A stretch of DNA of 48,380 bases, from assembly GCF_002086515.1 (NCBI RefSeq), contig NZ_MVHH01000033.1:1-48380 (forward strand), in the 5' to 3' direction. This document shows positions 41,401-48,380 of this stretch, one piece after another. Source of the stretch: Mycolicibacter arupensis. GTDB lineage: Bacteria; Actinomycetota; Actinomycetes; Mycobacteriales; Mycobacteriaceae. A program made the position numbers and the translations under genes. The notes beneath the pieces are model-generated. The model was not told the origin of the DNA and ran no database searches. It saw only the letters and a list, made by a program, of their open reading frames with translations. The number at the start of each line of letters is the position of its first letter. Position 1 is the stretch's first letter.

Positions 41401-41460
41401 CGGGTTAGCGAGGCTCGACGGAGAGGCTCGACGGAGGAGAGGCGAAGCTGGAATCGCCGG
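41401..41460 (+). repeat. Single rearranged copy of the 57-bp repeat family upstream of def
   Basis: The stretch from GGGTTAGCGAGGCTCGACGG to the hairpin GGCG-AAGCTGGAAT-CGCC (41441-41458) matches the thiO unit. It carries an internal tandem duplication of the 13-mer GAGGCTCGACGGA (41410-41422 and 41423-41435). The remaining 145 nt to the DUF3263 gene hold no ORF. Confidence 0.9.
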
Positions 41461-41605
41461 TCGATCACAGCGGCCACGGCGACGCGCGGGGCAGGCTCCC
41501 GATTCAACACCGCCTGGCGTGATTCAATATTCGCGCAGAACACGCCGCCGAAAACAAGCGAACGTTTGCAGCGAGTGAACTTTCCGGAAGGGTCCAGGAA
41601 ACGAT

Positions 41606-41914
41606 ATGGACGGCGCCATGGCGCAGGCGAATCGCTCAGGGGACGATTCGGAGCTCACCGACGGCCTGAGTCGTCGCGAACACGACATCTTGTCCTTCGA
41701 GCGTGACTGGTGGAAGTACGCCGGCGCCAAGGAAGAGGCCATCAAGGAGCGCTTCGCGCTCTCAGCGACCCGCTACTACCAGGTGCTCAACGCACTTGTC
41801 GACCGTCCCGAGGCCCTGGCCGCGGATCCGATGCTGGTCAAGAGGCTGCGCAGGCTGCGGTCGAGTCGTCAGAAGGCGCGCGCCGCCCGCCGGCTCGGTT
41901 TCGACATCACCTGA
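41606..41914 (+). CDS. DUF3263 protein (Rv0430-like)
   Basis: The 102-residue protein has the conserved DUF3263 core: GLSRREHDILSFERDWWKYA, KEEAIKERFALSATRYYQVL and a basic helical C-terminus RLRRLRSSRQKARAARRLGF. The pattern FALSATRYYQVLN looks like a helix-turn-helix, and the basic tail suggests DNA binding. Length is as in M. tuberculosis Rv0430, which also precedes virR. Function unknown. It may be co-transcribed with virR, though virR has its own promoter. Confidence 0.9.
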   Translation: MDGAMAQANRSGDDSELTDGLSRREHDILSFERDWWKYAGAKEEAIKERFALSATRYYQVLNALVDRPEALAADPMLVKRLRRLRSSRQKARAARRLGFDIT

Positions 41915-41967
41915 CCGCCTCAGCACCGTGATTGTCTGGCGTTTATAGGTTATGGCCCGCTCCTGGA

Positions 41968-41973
41968 TACAGT
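41968..41973 (+). promoter_or_regulatory. -10 box of leaderless virR
   Basis: TACAGT is 7 nt before the ATG at 41981. A GTG at 41972 overlaps the box and is therefore unlikely to be the start. Confidence 0.6.
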
Positions 41974-41980
41974 GGGCGCA

Positions 41981-42451
41981 ATGAACGACCACGTTCCCGA
42001 TTCCACCCGACTCCCGCTCCGGGCCATGGTGATGGTGCTGCTGTTTTTGGGCACCGTCTTTTTGCTGGTCGGTTTCCAAGCCCTCGGCTCGTCGGGCAAC
42101 GACGACGACGCCGACCGCGCACCGACCGCTCAGCCGGTGACCACCGTCTCGGCACCGGCTGAGCCAGAACGCCCGGCACGAAAATCCGACGTGCGGGTCT
42201 TCAACATCTCCGAACAGGCGGGCCTGGCCGGGAACACCGCGGATCGGCTGCGTGAAGCCGGCTGGAACGTGACCGAGATCGGGAACCTGGAACTGCCCGA
42301 GGTCACCCAGACCACCGTCTACTTCAGCGACGCAGAGGGCGAGCAGGATGCGGCCCGTTCGGTGGCCGACGTGCTGGGAGCCGTCGTGGAGCCACGCATC
42401 CCTGACGTGGCCGAGCAACCACCGGGCGTCATCGTGGTGGTCGCGGGTTAA
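41981..42451 (+). CDS. virR: VirR (LytR_C-domain membrane protein controlling vesicle release)
   Basis: The 156-residue protein has a short cytoplasmic N-terminus, one TM helix (AMVMVLLFLGTVFLLVGF, about 15-35), a Pro/Ala-rich linker and a LytR_C domain (VRVFNISEQAGLAGNTADRL, then ending PPGVIVVVAG). Homologue of M. tuberculosis Rv0431, known to limit membrane-vesicle release and thought to scaffold peptidoglycan-arabinogalactan ligases. It lies between DUF3263 and sodC as in M. tuberculosis. Confidence 0.92.
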   Translation: MNDHVPDSTRLPLRAMVMVLLFLGTVFLLVGFQALGSSGNDDDADRAPTAQPVTTVSAPAEPERPARKSDVRVFNISEQAGLAGNTADRLREAGWNVTEIGNLELPEVTQTTVYFSDAEGEQDAARSVADVLGAVVEPRIPDVAEQPPGVIVVVAG

Positions 42452-42454
42452 GCT
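42449..42454 (+). promoter_or_regulatory. -10 box of leaderless sodC overlapping the virR stop codon
   Basis: TAAGCT begins with the TAA stop of virR and ends 6 nt before the sodC ATG. Confidence 0.55.
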
Positions 42455-42460
42455 CCTCGC

Positions 42461-43171
42461 ATGGTCACAGGTCACCGCAGAGCTCTCACCGCCGTCGTCT
42501 TCGCCACCCCGATTGCGTTGCTCGCGGCATGTAGTCCCCCCAACCAGGTGCCGTCGGACGTTCCCGGCACCACGCCCGCAATCTGGACCGGGTCGGCGGC
42601 GCCCACGGCCGGAGAGTCCGAGTCGGGCGGCTCGGGTGGCTCGGAAGGTCTTGTCGCGCACCTGACGACTCCCGACGGCGGCCAGGTGGCCACCGCGACA
42701 TTCGAGTTCAGCAAGGCCGGCGGCAAAGAGTTCGCCACCGTCACGGTGCGCACCACCAGCCCGGGTGTGCTGACCCCCGGTTTCCACGGCCTGCACATCC
42801 ACGGCGTCGGCAAGTGCGAGGCGGACTCGGTAGCCCCCAACGGCGGGGCCCCCGGCGCCTTCCTGTCCGCCGGCGGCCACTTCCAGGCTCCCGGACACAG
42901 TGAGCACCCCCAAAGTGGCGACCTGACCTCTCTGCAGGTGCGCTCGGACGGCAGTGGCCTGCTGGTGACCACCACGGACGCGTTCACCAAGGCTGAGTTG
43001 CTCGCCGGCGACGGGACCTCGATCATCGTCCACGCCGACGACGACAACTTCGCCAACATCCCGGCGGACCGCTACACCCAGGTCAATGGCACGCCCGGCC
43101 CGGACCAGACCACGCTGACCACCGGAGACGCCGGAAAGCGGATTGCGTGTGGTGTTATCGGCGCCGGATAG
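42461..43171 (+). CDS. sodC: Cu/Zn-type superoxide dismutase, lipoprotein
   Basis: The 236-residue precursor has a lipoprotein signal with lipobox LLAAC and a Gly/Ser-rich linker before the SOD barrel. Copper ligands are in [15 protein letters not shown] and [10 protein letters not shown]; metal-loop residues are in [10 protein letters not shown]; the disulphide pair is KC and IACGVIG. It detoxifies superoxide outside the membrane. M. tuberculosis SodC is a Cu-only enzyme with a remodelled zinc loop; this one carries an extra His in that loop. It overlaps the next gene by 29 nt. Confidence 0.94.
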   Translation: MVTGHRRALTAVVFATPIALLAACSPPNQVPSDVPGTTPAIWTGSAAPTAGESESGGSGGSEGLVAHLTTPDGGQVATATFEFSKAGGKEFATVTVRTTSPGVLTPGFHGLHIHGVGKCEADSVAPNGGAPGAFLSAGGHFQAPGHSEHPQSGDLTSLQVRSDGSGLLVTTTDAFTKAELLAGDGTSIIVHADDDNFANIPADRYTQVNGTPGPDQTTLTTGDAGKRIACGVIGAG

Positions 43172-44318
43172 CCCGCCGAACAGCTGGGCTTCCGCGCGGT
43201 CCGAAGCCCGCATCGAGTTCGCTCGCAGTGCCCGGCCCACCCTGGGAGTGGAATGGGAGTTGGCCCTCGTCGACGCCCAGACACGCGACCTGAGCAACGA
43301 AGCCAGCGCGGTGCTGTCCGAGCTCGGTGAGAACCCGCGCGTGCACAAAGAACTGCTGCGCAACACCGTTGAGCTGGTCACGGGCATCTGCGACACCACC
43401 GGCGAGGCCATCGAGGATCTGCGCCAGACCCTGGCGACAACCCGGCCCATCGTGCACAGCCGGGGCATGGAGCTGTTCGGCGCCGGCACGCACCCGTTCG
43501 CCCAGTGGTCGGCGCAGAAGCTGACCGACGCCCCGCGCTATGCCGAGTTGATCAAACGTACTCAGTGGTGGGGTCGCCAGATGCTGATCTGGGGGGTGCA
43601 CGTCCACGTCGGGATCTCCTCGTCGTACAAGGTGATGCCGATCATTTCGTCTCTGCTGCAGCACTATCCGCATCTGCTGGCGCTGTCGGCGTCGTCGCCC
43701 TGGTGGGACGGTCATGACACCGGCTACGCCAGCAACCGCGCGATGATGTTCCAGCAGTTGCCCACCGCGGGGCTGCCTTTTCAGTTTCAGACCTGGGGAG
43801 AGTTCGAGGGCTTCGTCTACGACCAGAAGAAGACCGGCATCATCGATCACACCAACGAGATCCGTTGGGATATAAGGCCTTCTCCGCATCTGGGCACCAT
43901 CGAGGTGCGGGTCTGCGATGGGGTGTCCAACTTGCGCGAACTGGGTGCCCTGGTGGCTCTGACGCACTGCCTGATCGTTGATCTCGATCGACGACTGGAG
44001 GCCGACGAGAGCCTGCCCACCATGCCGCCCTGGCATGTGCAGGAGAACAAATGGCGTGCGGCGCGCTACGGACTCGATGCCGAGATCATCCTGGATGCCG
44101 ACAGCAACGAGCGGTTGGTCACCGATGACCTCGACGACTTGCTCAACCGTCTGGAACCGATTGCGGCGCGGCTGCACTGTGCCGACGAGTTGGCAGCGGT
44201 CGCCGACATCTACCGGACGGGCGCGTCGTACCAGCGCCAGCGCCGGGTCGCTGAGGAACACGACGGCGACCTGCGTGCCGTGGTCGATGCATTGGTGGCC
44301 GAGCTCGACATCTCATGA
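43143..44318 (+). CDS. Carboxylate-amine ligase, GCS2/YbdK family (Rv0433-like)
   Basis: The protein has up to 391 residues, with the glutamate-cysteine-ligase type 2 signatures [12 protein letters not shown] (Mg-ATP Glu), [69 protein letters not shown] and NKWRAARYG. It may make gamma-glutamyl-cysteine-like or other amide bonds. Mycobacteria make mycothiol and not glutathione, so its product is unclear. The start is uncertain: TTG 43143, GTG 43149 and GTG 43152 all lie within the end of sodC. Confidence 0.9.
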   Translation: MRVVLSAPDSPPNSWASARSEARIEFARSARPTLGVEWELALVDAQTRDLSNEASAVLSELGENPRVHKELLRNTVELVTGICDTTGEAIEDLRQTLATTRPIVHSRGMELFGAGTHPFAQWSAQKLTDAPRYAELIKRTQWWGRQMLIWGVHVHVGISSSYKVMPIISSLLQHYPHLLALSASSPWWDGHDTGYASNRAMMFQQLPTAGLPFQFQTWGEFEGFVYDQKKTGIIDHTNEIRWDIRPSPHLGTIEVRVCDGVSNLRELGALVALTHCLIVDLDRRLEADESLPTMPPWHVQENKWRAARYGLDAEIILDADSNERLVTDDLDDLLNRLEPIAARLHCADELAAVADIYRTGASYQRQRRVAEEHDGDLRAVVDALVAELDIS

Positions 44319-44956
44319 GGGAACTGCCGATGTTCCCGCTGCAAGGGGTGTTGCTGCCCGGCGAGGACCTGACGCTGCGAATCTTCGAGCAGCGCTACAC
44401 GGCCATGGTCGTGGATCTGCTGCGCAGTGACGACCCGCGCTTCGGGGTGGTGCTGATCGCCCGAGGCCGGGAGGTGGGCGGTGGTGAGCAGCGCAACGAC
44501 ATTGGCGTGACCGCCGTCGTCACCGAGTGCAACGACGTCGGCGACGGCCGCTACGTGCTGCGCTGCCAGGCCGGGGAGCGCATCCGCGTGCGCCACTGGC
44601 TGGCCGACGACCCCTACCCCCGAGCCGACGCGGAACCATGGCCCGATGACCCGTCAGAGCCGCTGAGCGAAGCGCAGTTCGGTGCCCTCGAAGACCGTAT
44701 AGTCGCGCTGCACAAGCGCATAGCTCAGGCCCAGCGGCGGTGGCTGCCGCCCGGGAGGGCGAATCTTCTGGGCGGTCGGCGGGCGCGCTCGCAGGACCCC
44801 GTACAGCGGCTCTACTCGCTGGCCTGCAGGGTCCCGATGGGGGAGGCCGACCGGTATGCGGTGCTGGCAGCGCCGTCGCTGTCGGAGCGGGTGGCTGCGC
44901 TGCACGAGGCGATCGAGACCGTTTCGGCCCGAGTCGAATTCGACATCCCGCGTTGA
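44315..44956 (+). CDS. LON N-terminal substrate-binding-domain protein (Rv0434-like)
   Basis: The 213-residue protein begins [20 protein letters not shown], the typical LON_substr_bdg (PUA-like) fold with LRIFEQRYTAMV. There is no AAA or Ser-Lys protease domain, so it is not a protease itself; it could present substrates to another protease. A C-terminal helical domain carries an Arg-rich loop (RANLLGGRRARSQ). The ATG overlaps the ligase stop as ATGA. Function unknown. Confidence 0.88.
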   Translation: MRELPMFPLQGVLLPGEDLTLRIFEQRYTAMVVDLLRSDDPRFGVVLIARGREVGGGEQRNDIGVTAVVTECNDVGDGRYVLRCQAGERIRVRHWLADDPYPRADAEPWPDDPSEPLSEAQFGALEDRIVALHKRIAQAQRRWLPPGRANLLGGRRARSQDPVQRLYSLACRVPMGEADRYAVLAAPSLSERVAALHEAIETVSARVEFDIPR

Positions 44957-45006
44957 ACCTGAGCCCACCAGCGGATCGTACGAGTCGGGTCCTCTGGTGG
45001 CCGTCG

Positions 45007-45012
45007 TAGGCT
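45007..45012 (+). promoter_or_regulatory. -10 box of leaderless VOC-SRPBCC gene
   Basis: TAGGCT is 6 nt before the ATG at 45019, with no ribosome site between. Confidence 0.55.
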
Positions 45013-45018
45013 GACGCC

Positions 45019-45819
45019 ATGGCTGACGTCGAATTCACCTCGGTCGCGCCCATCATCCCGGTGCTTGACCTCGATGCCGCGCTGGACCGCTACCGCCGGC
45101 TCGGGTTCACCGCCCAGGCCTATACCGGGCCTGCCCGGTACGGATTCGTCGATCGCGGTGCGGTGTCGCTGCATCTGTCGGAGTGGAACGAACATGATCC
45201 GCTGCGTTCGGCGGCCAGCGTGTACCTCTACGTCGACGATGCCGATGCGCTGTATGCGCAATGGTCGACTGCCGGGGTGCCTGGCCGCTTCGTCGAACCG
45301 GCCGATACCGACTACCGGCTCCGGGAATTCGCGTACGTCGACCCCGACGGGACCCTGCATCGGGTCGGATCACCGTTGCAGGCCACCGTCGTGCAGGCCA
45401 GCCGGGTGATCGGGGCTCCGGCCGCACGCATATTCGAGTTCATCGCCGACCCAGCCCGGCAACCCCGCTGGGACGGCAACGCCAATCTGGCCGAAGCCGC
45501 GCCCGGCCAACGGGTGCATGCCGTCGGAGACACCTTCGCCATGACACTGACCATGGGGGCCGTCCGGGAGAACCATGTAGTCGAGTTCGAGGAAGGGCGG
45601 CGAATAGCTTGGCGGCCAGCCGAACCCGGCCGGGAGCCGCCGGGTCACCTGTGGCGGTGGGAACTCGAGCCGTTGGGACCGGCGCGCACCCGGGTCACCC
45701 ATACCTACGACTGGTCGGCGTTGACCGACCCGAACCGGCTGGCTCGGGCCAGGACCACCACCGCCGATTCGCTGGCGGCGTCCCTGTCGCGGCTGGCGAC
45801 CCTGGTCGAGGACTCCTGA
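45019..45819 (+). CDS. VOC (bleomycin-resistance-like) domain fused to an SRPBCC domain
   Basis: The 266-residue protein joins two ligand-binding folds. Residues of about 6-118 form a VOC domain of the bleomycin-resistance type (IIPVLDLDAALDRYRRLGF, VSLHLSEWNEHDP, YVDPDGTLHRVGSP). Residues of about 122-266 form an SRPBCC/START-like polyketide-cyclase domain (ASRVIGAPAARIFEFIADPA, VTHTYDWSALTDP). The VOC half could sequester or modify a glycopeptide-like or small hydrophobic compound, and the SRPBCC pocket binds hydrophobic molecules. The fusion is continuous in frame. It converges on the ATPase gene with 2 nt between stops. Confidence 0.85.
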   Translation: MADVEFTSVAPIIPVLDLDAALDRYRRLGFTAQAYTGPARYGFVDRGAVSLHLSEWNEHDPLRSAASVYLYVDDADALYAQWSTAGVPGRFVEPADTDYRLREFAYVDPDGTLHRVGSPLQATVVQASRVIGAPAARIFEFIADPARQPRWDGNANLAEAAPGQRVHAVGDTFAMTLTMGAVRENHVVEFEEGRRIAWRPAEPGREPPGHLWRWELEPLGPARTRVTHTYDWSALTDPNRLARARTTTADSLAASLSRLATLVEDS

Positions 45820-45821
45820 CG

Positions 45822-48014
45822 TCAGCGGTTGTCGGCGAACGCGCGCAGTGCGTCGACCTGAGCGGGATCCAATGAGGGACGGACATTTTCCCGGGCCGCG
45901 GCGACATCAGCCATGGTGACGTCGGCGGCGTCGATACTGCGCCGCATCGCGGTCAGGGCCGCCTCACGCAGCAGTGCCACGCAGTCCGCGGCGCTATAGC
46001 CGTCCAAATCGTCGGCCAGCGCGTCCAGGTTCACGTCGTCGTGCAGCGGCACCGATTTGCCGGCCACCCGCAGGATCTGGCGCCGGGCATCGGCGTCGGG
46101 CGGCTCGACGAACACCAGCTTCTCCAGCCTGCCCGGCCGGGTCAGCGCCGGGTCGATCAGGTCGGGACGGTTGGTCGCGCCCACCACCACCACGTCACGC
46201 AGCGGGTTGGCGCCGTCGAGTTCGGTGAGCAGCGCGGCCACCACGCGATCGGTAACCCCGGAGTCGAAGCTCTGACCGCGTCGCGGAGCCAGCGCGTCGA
46301 TCTCGTCGAGGAACACCAGCGACGGCGCCGAATCGCGGGCGCGCTGGAACAGATCTCGGACCGCTCGCTCGCTGCTGCCCACCCACTTGTCCATCAACTC
46401 CGCGCCCTTGACGGCATGCACGCTGACCCGGCCGGAACCCGCCAGGGCGCGCACGATGAACGTTTTGCCACAGCCGGGCGGGCCGTAGAGCAACACACCG
46501 CGCGGTGGGTCGACGCCGAGTCGGGTGAACGTGTCCGGATGCTGCAGTGGCCACAGCACGGCTTCGGTGAGCGCCTGCTTGGTAGCCACCATGTCGCCCA
46601 CGTCATCGAGGGTGACCGAGCCGACGGAGACCTCCGCGGCCGCCGACCGTGACAACGGGCGTATCACGCTGAGCGCCCCGACCAGGTCGTCCTGCGTCAG
46701 TCGGGGTTCCTCATCGGTGTCGCTGGCTCGCGACGCCGCCCGCAGGGCCGCCTCACGGACCAGTGCGGCCAAGTCGGCGGCCACGAAACCCGGTGTGCGT
46801 TCGGCGATCTCACCCAAGGTGAGGTCAGCGGTGGGAACCGAGATGAGCAGGGTTGCCAGCAGCGCCGCCCGGGTGGCGCCGTCGGGGAGGCTCAACCGGA
46901 TCTCTCGATCGCACAGCTCCGGCGCCCGTAGCCGGGGATCGACGTGATCCGGGAGCGCCGACGTCGCGACGAACGCCACCCCTTCGGTGGCGACCAGATT
47001 GCGCAGCTCGGCGAGGATCAGCGTGGCCACCGGCTCCGACGGTTCGGGCAGAAGGGCGTCGACGTCGGCGATCAGCAGCACGCCGCCCCCGTCGCAGACC
47101 TGCGCCGCGGCCGAGCGCACCGCGGCCAGCCGCTCCTCGGCGGCCAGCGCGCCGATCTCCGGGCCGTCCAGCTCGATCAAACGTCGCCCTTCGCACACCG
47201 CTCGGACCAGGGTGGTCTTGCCCACCCCGGCCGGGCCCGACACCAGCACGCCGAGATTCGTTCCGGCGCGCAGTGTTTTGAGCAGCTGGGGCTCGTCGAG
47301 CGCGAGCTTGAGCCATTCCGCCAGCTTGGCGGATTGGGCCTCGCAGCCCTTGAGTTCGTCGATGGCGATCCGGGCCGGGGCGACGTGTTTGGCCACCGTG
47401 GCCGCCGGGACGGAAGACCCGTCGGCGAAGGTGACCAGCGAGTTGGGCTGCACGCTCACCGGTCCACAGGGATCCACGCCGGTGACGGTCAACAACTCCG
47501 AGGTCCAGCTGATCCCCACCGCCGAGGCGAGGGCCTTGGTGGCGGTGGACGTGGAGGTACCGGGCCCCAGGTCGCGGGGCAGCAGAGAGACCGCATCCCC
47601 GACGCTGAGCACCTTGCCCAACAGGGCTTGGCGCAGCGTCGTCGGTGACAGCGTCTGCGAAGCCAGGGCCGAGCCGCTCAGTGTCACCGAACGGGCGCCG
47701 TAGACCGTCACCGCGGCCACCACAACCTCGGTGCCGTCCCGCAGCCCCGCGTTGGACAGTGTGACGTCGTCGAGCAGGGCCACCCCGGTCGGGGCGTCCG
47801 GTCCGGTGAGCCCGGCCACCGCCGATGTGGTGCGCGCGCCTGTGAGTGACACCGCATCCCATTCCCGGATGCCCAGGGCGGCAATAACTTCGGGATGCAG
47901 CCGGACCACCCCGCGGCGTGCGTCGACGGCAGAGGTGTTGAGCCGGGCGATCAGGGTCAGGTGCCGGGCCGTGTCGACCCGACGGTCTTCTCCGCTGTGT
48001 TCGGAGGAACTCAC
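45822..48014 (-). CDS. Cdc48/VCP-like double AAA ATPase (Rv0435c-like)
   Basis: The 730-residue protein has a Cdc48-type N domain (about 20-200; VVRLHPEVIAALGIREWDAV) and two AAA modules. D1 has Walker A GPAGVGKTT (about 260-268) but a degenerate Walker B, LLIADVDALL (about 313), where Asp-Glu would be expected. D2 has Walker A GPPGCGKTF (about 515), intact Walker B LVFLDEIDAL and the second region GATNRPDLIDPALTRPGR. It probably unfolds or remodels proteins, with D2 doing most hydrolysis. The GTG at 48014 follows a -10 box by 6 nt. Matches the Rv0435c position. Confidence 0.92.
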   Translation of the reverse strand: MSSSEHSGEDRRVDTARHLTLIARLNTSAVDARRGVVRLHPEVIAALGIREWDAVSLTGARTTSAVAGLTGPDAPTGVALLDDVTLSNAGLRDGTEVVVAAVTVYGARSVTLSGSALASQTLSPTTLRQALLGKVLSVGDAVSLLPRDLGPGTSTSTATKALASAVGISWTSELLTVTGVDPCGPVSVQPNSLVTFADGSSVPAATVAKHVAPARIAIDELKGCEAQSAKLAEWLKLALDEPQLLKTLRAGTNLGVLVSGPAGVGKTTLVRAVCEGRRLIELDGPEIGALAAEERLAAVRSAAAQVCDGGGVLLIADVDALLPEPSEPVATLILAELRNLVATEGVAFVATSALPDHVDPRLRAPELCDREIRLSLPDGATRAALLATLLISVPTADLTLGEIAERTPGFVAADLAALVREAALRAASRASDTDEEPRLTQDDLVGALSVIRPLSRSAAAEVSVGSVTLDDVGDMVATKQALTEAVLWPLQHPDTFTRLGVDPPRGVLLYGPPGCGKTFIVRALAGSGRVSVHAVKGAELMDKWVGSSERAVRDLFQRARDSAPSLVFLDEIDALAPRRGQSFDSGVTDRVVAALLTELDGANPLRDVVVVGATNRPDLIDPALTRPGRLEKLVFVEPPDADARRQILRVAGKSVPLHDDVNLDALADDLDGYSAADCVALLREAALTAMRRSIDAADVTMADVAAARENVRPSLDPAQVDALRAFADNR

Positions 48015-48020
48015 CCGGTC

Positions 48021-48026
48021 AAATTA
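48021..48026 (-). promoter_or_regulatory. -10 box of leaderless AAA-ATPase gene
   Basis: TAATTT on the minus strand is 6 nt before the GTG at 48014. Confidence 0.6.
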
Positions 48027-48043
48027 CGCGGGTTTGCTCGTGC

Positions 48044-48380
48044 GTGGCAATCGACGTGCCCGGACGTGTCGTGCCCCTCTGCGATCCCGATGGCATGTCC
48101 CCGTTCGCACCTTCAGCCAGTGCCGAAGTGTGTCCGGGTGCACGCCTTGAGGGGCTCTTCGAGGAGCTGGCCGAGTTGTCCGGGCAGCGCAACGCGATCG
48201 CGGTGCACCTAGATGTCGAACAGCAGATCGGCGCTCTGCGCCTGGGCCCCCTCCTGCCAGACGCCGAACGGCAATACCTGACCTGTGATGCCACCTGCGA
48301 AGTGTGGTTCGAACGCGACGGTGCGGTGATCGGCTGTGTACGCTCAACCCGCAACTCCACCCCGGCTCACTGGCCCGCCC
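48044..48380 (+). pseudogene. 5'-truncated 13E12/DUF222-type HNH endonuclease remnant (continues past the window)
   Basis: From about 48044 one plus-strand frame stays open to the window edge. It reads GRLEGLFEELAELSGQ-like sequence (ARLEGLFEELAELSGQRNAI), then LPDAERQYLTCDATCEVWFE, then RDGAVIGCVRSTR. This wording belongs to the part just before the HNH motif in mycobacterial 13E12-repeat proteins, normally several hundred residues in. Here it begins almost at the promoter of the divergent ATPase gene, with no room for the N-terminal DUF222 domain and no credible start. It is therefore probably a fragment left by insertion or deletion. The sequence after RSTR looks unlike the family, which may reflect a frameshift. 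Confidence 0.6.

Overview
The window is a GC-rich actinobacterial chromosome segment, almost certainly from a Mycobacterium (sensu lato). Diagnostic genes are fgd1 (F420-dependent glucose-6-phosphate dehydrogenase), pknG-glnH-glnX, virR, sodC, a PGRS protein and a secreted haemophore. From fgd1 (9927) rightward the order follows the M. tuberculosis block Rv0407-Rv0435c, interrupted by lineage-specific insertions. The species cannot be named from sequence alone. Homology statements rest on recalled family sequences, not on searches.

Layout. 1-9.1 kb, accessory: a PGRS protein without a PE domain (runs off the left edge), an acyl-CoA synthetase, an alkaline-phosphatase-superfamily enzyme, a CPA antiporter divergent from a TrkA-type K+ regulator, a SAM methyltransferase and a haemophore. 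9.1-16.6 kb: metallo-hydrolase, fgd1, and the operon glnX-glnH-pknG-cupin (amino-acid sensing and central nitrogen/carbon control), then mutT3. 16.6-19.6 kb: thiE divergent from thiO-thiS-thiG (thiazole branch of thiamine synthesis). 19.6-23.4 kb: SGNH hydrolase and two tandem M28 lipoprotein peptidases. 23.4-27.8 kb, inserted island: double-TetR regulator, Baeyer-Villiger-type flavin monooxygenase, small acidic protein, FabH. 27.8-31 kb: TPP riboswitch-thiC-thiD-hydrolase operon. 31.1-33.65 kb, second insertion: 14-TM MFS exporter, then an M-box (Mg2+) riboswitch with an unlisted 26-codon ORF and a small protein. 33.7-41.4 kb: the giant P-type ATPase ctpH flanked by two related small membrane proteins, then xthA, a GNAT protein and def. 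41.6-48 kb: DUF3263, virR, sodC, a GCS2 ligase, a LON-domain protein, a VOC-SRPBCC fusion and a Cdc48-like AAA ATPase. A 5'-truncated HNH (13E12-type) remnant touches the right edge.

The most unusual feature is a 57-bp repeat family at three loci: five tandem copies inserted in frame inside thiO (a 95-residue insertion in its FAD-binding domain), about 2.4 copies filling the gap between tetR and the monooxygenase gene, and one rearranged copy making the upstream half of the def promoter. A hairpin in the unit shows compensatory base changes between loci. The length is a multiple of three and all three forward frames of the thiO unit are open. This resembles ORF-compatible palindromic elements, but it behaves as a VNTR.

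Many genes here start 6-8 nt after a TANNNT hexamer with no ribosome binding site, the signature of leaderless mycobacterial transcripts. I used it to choose several starts.
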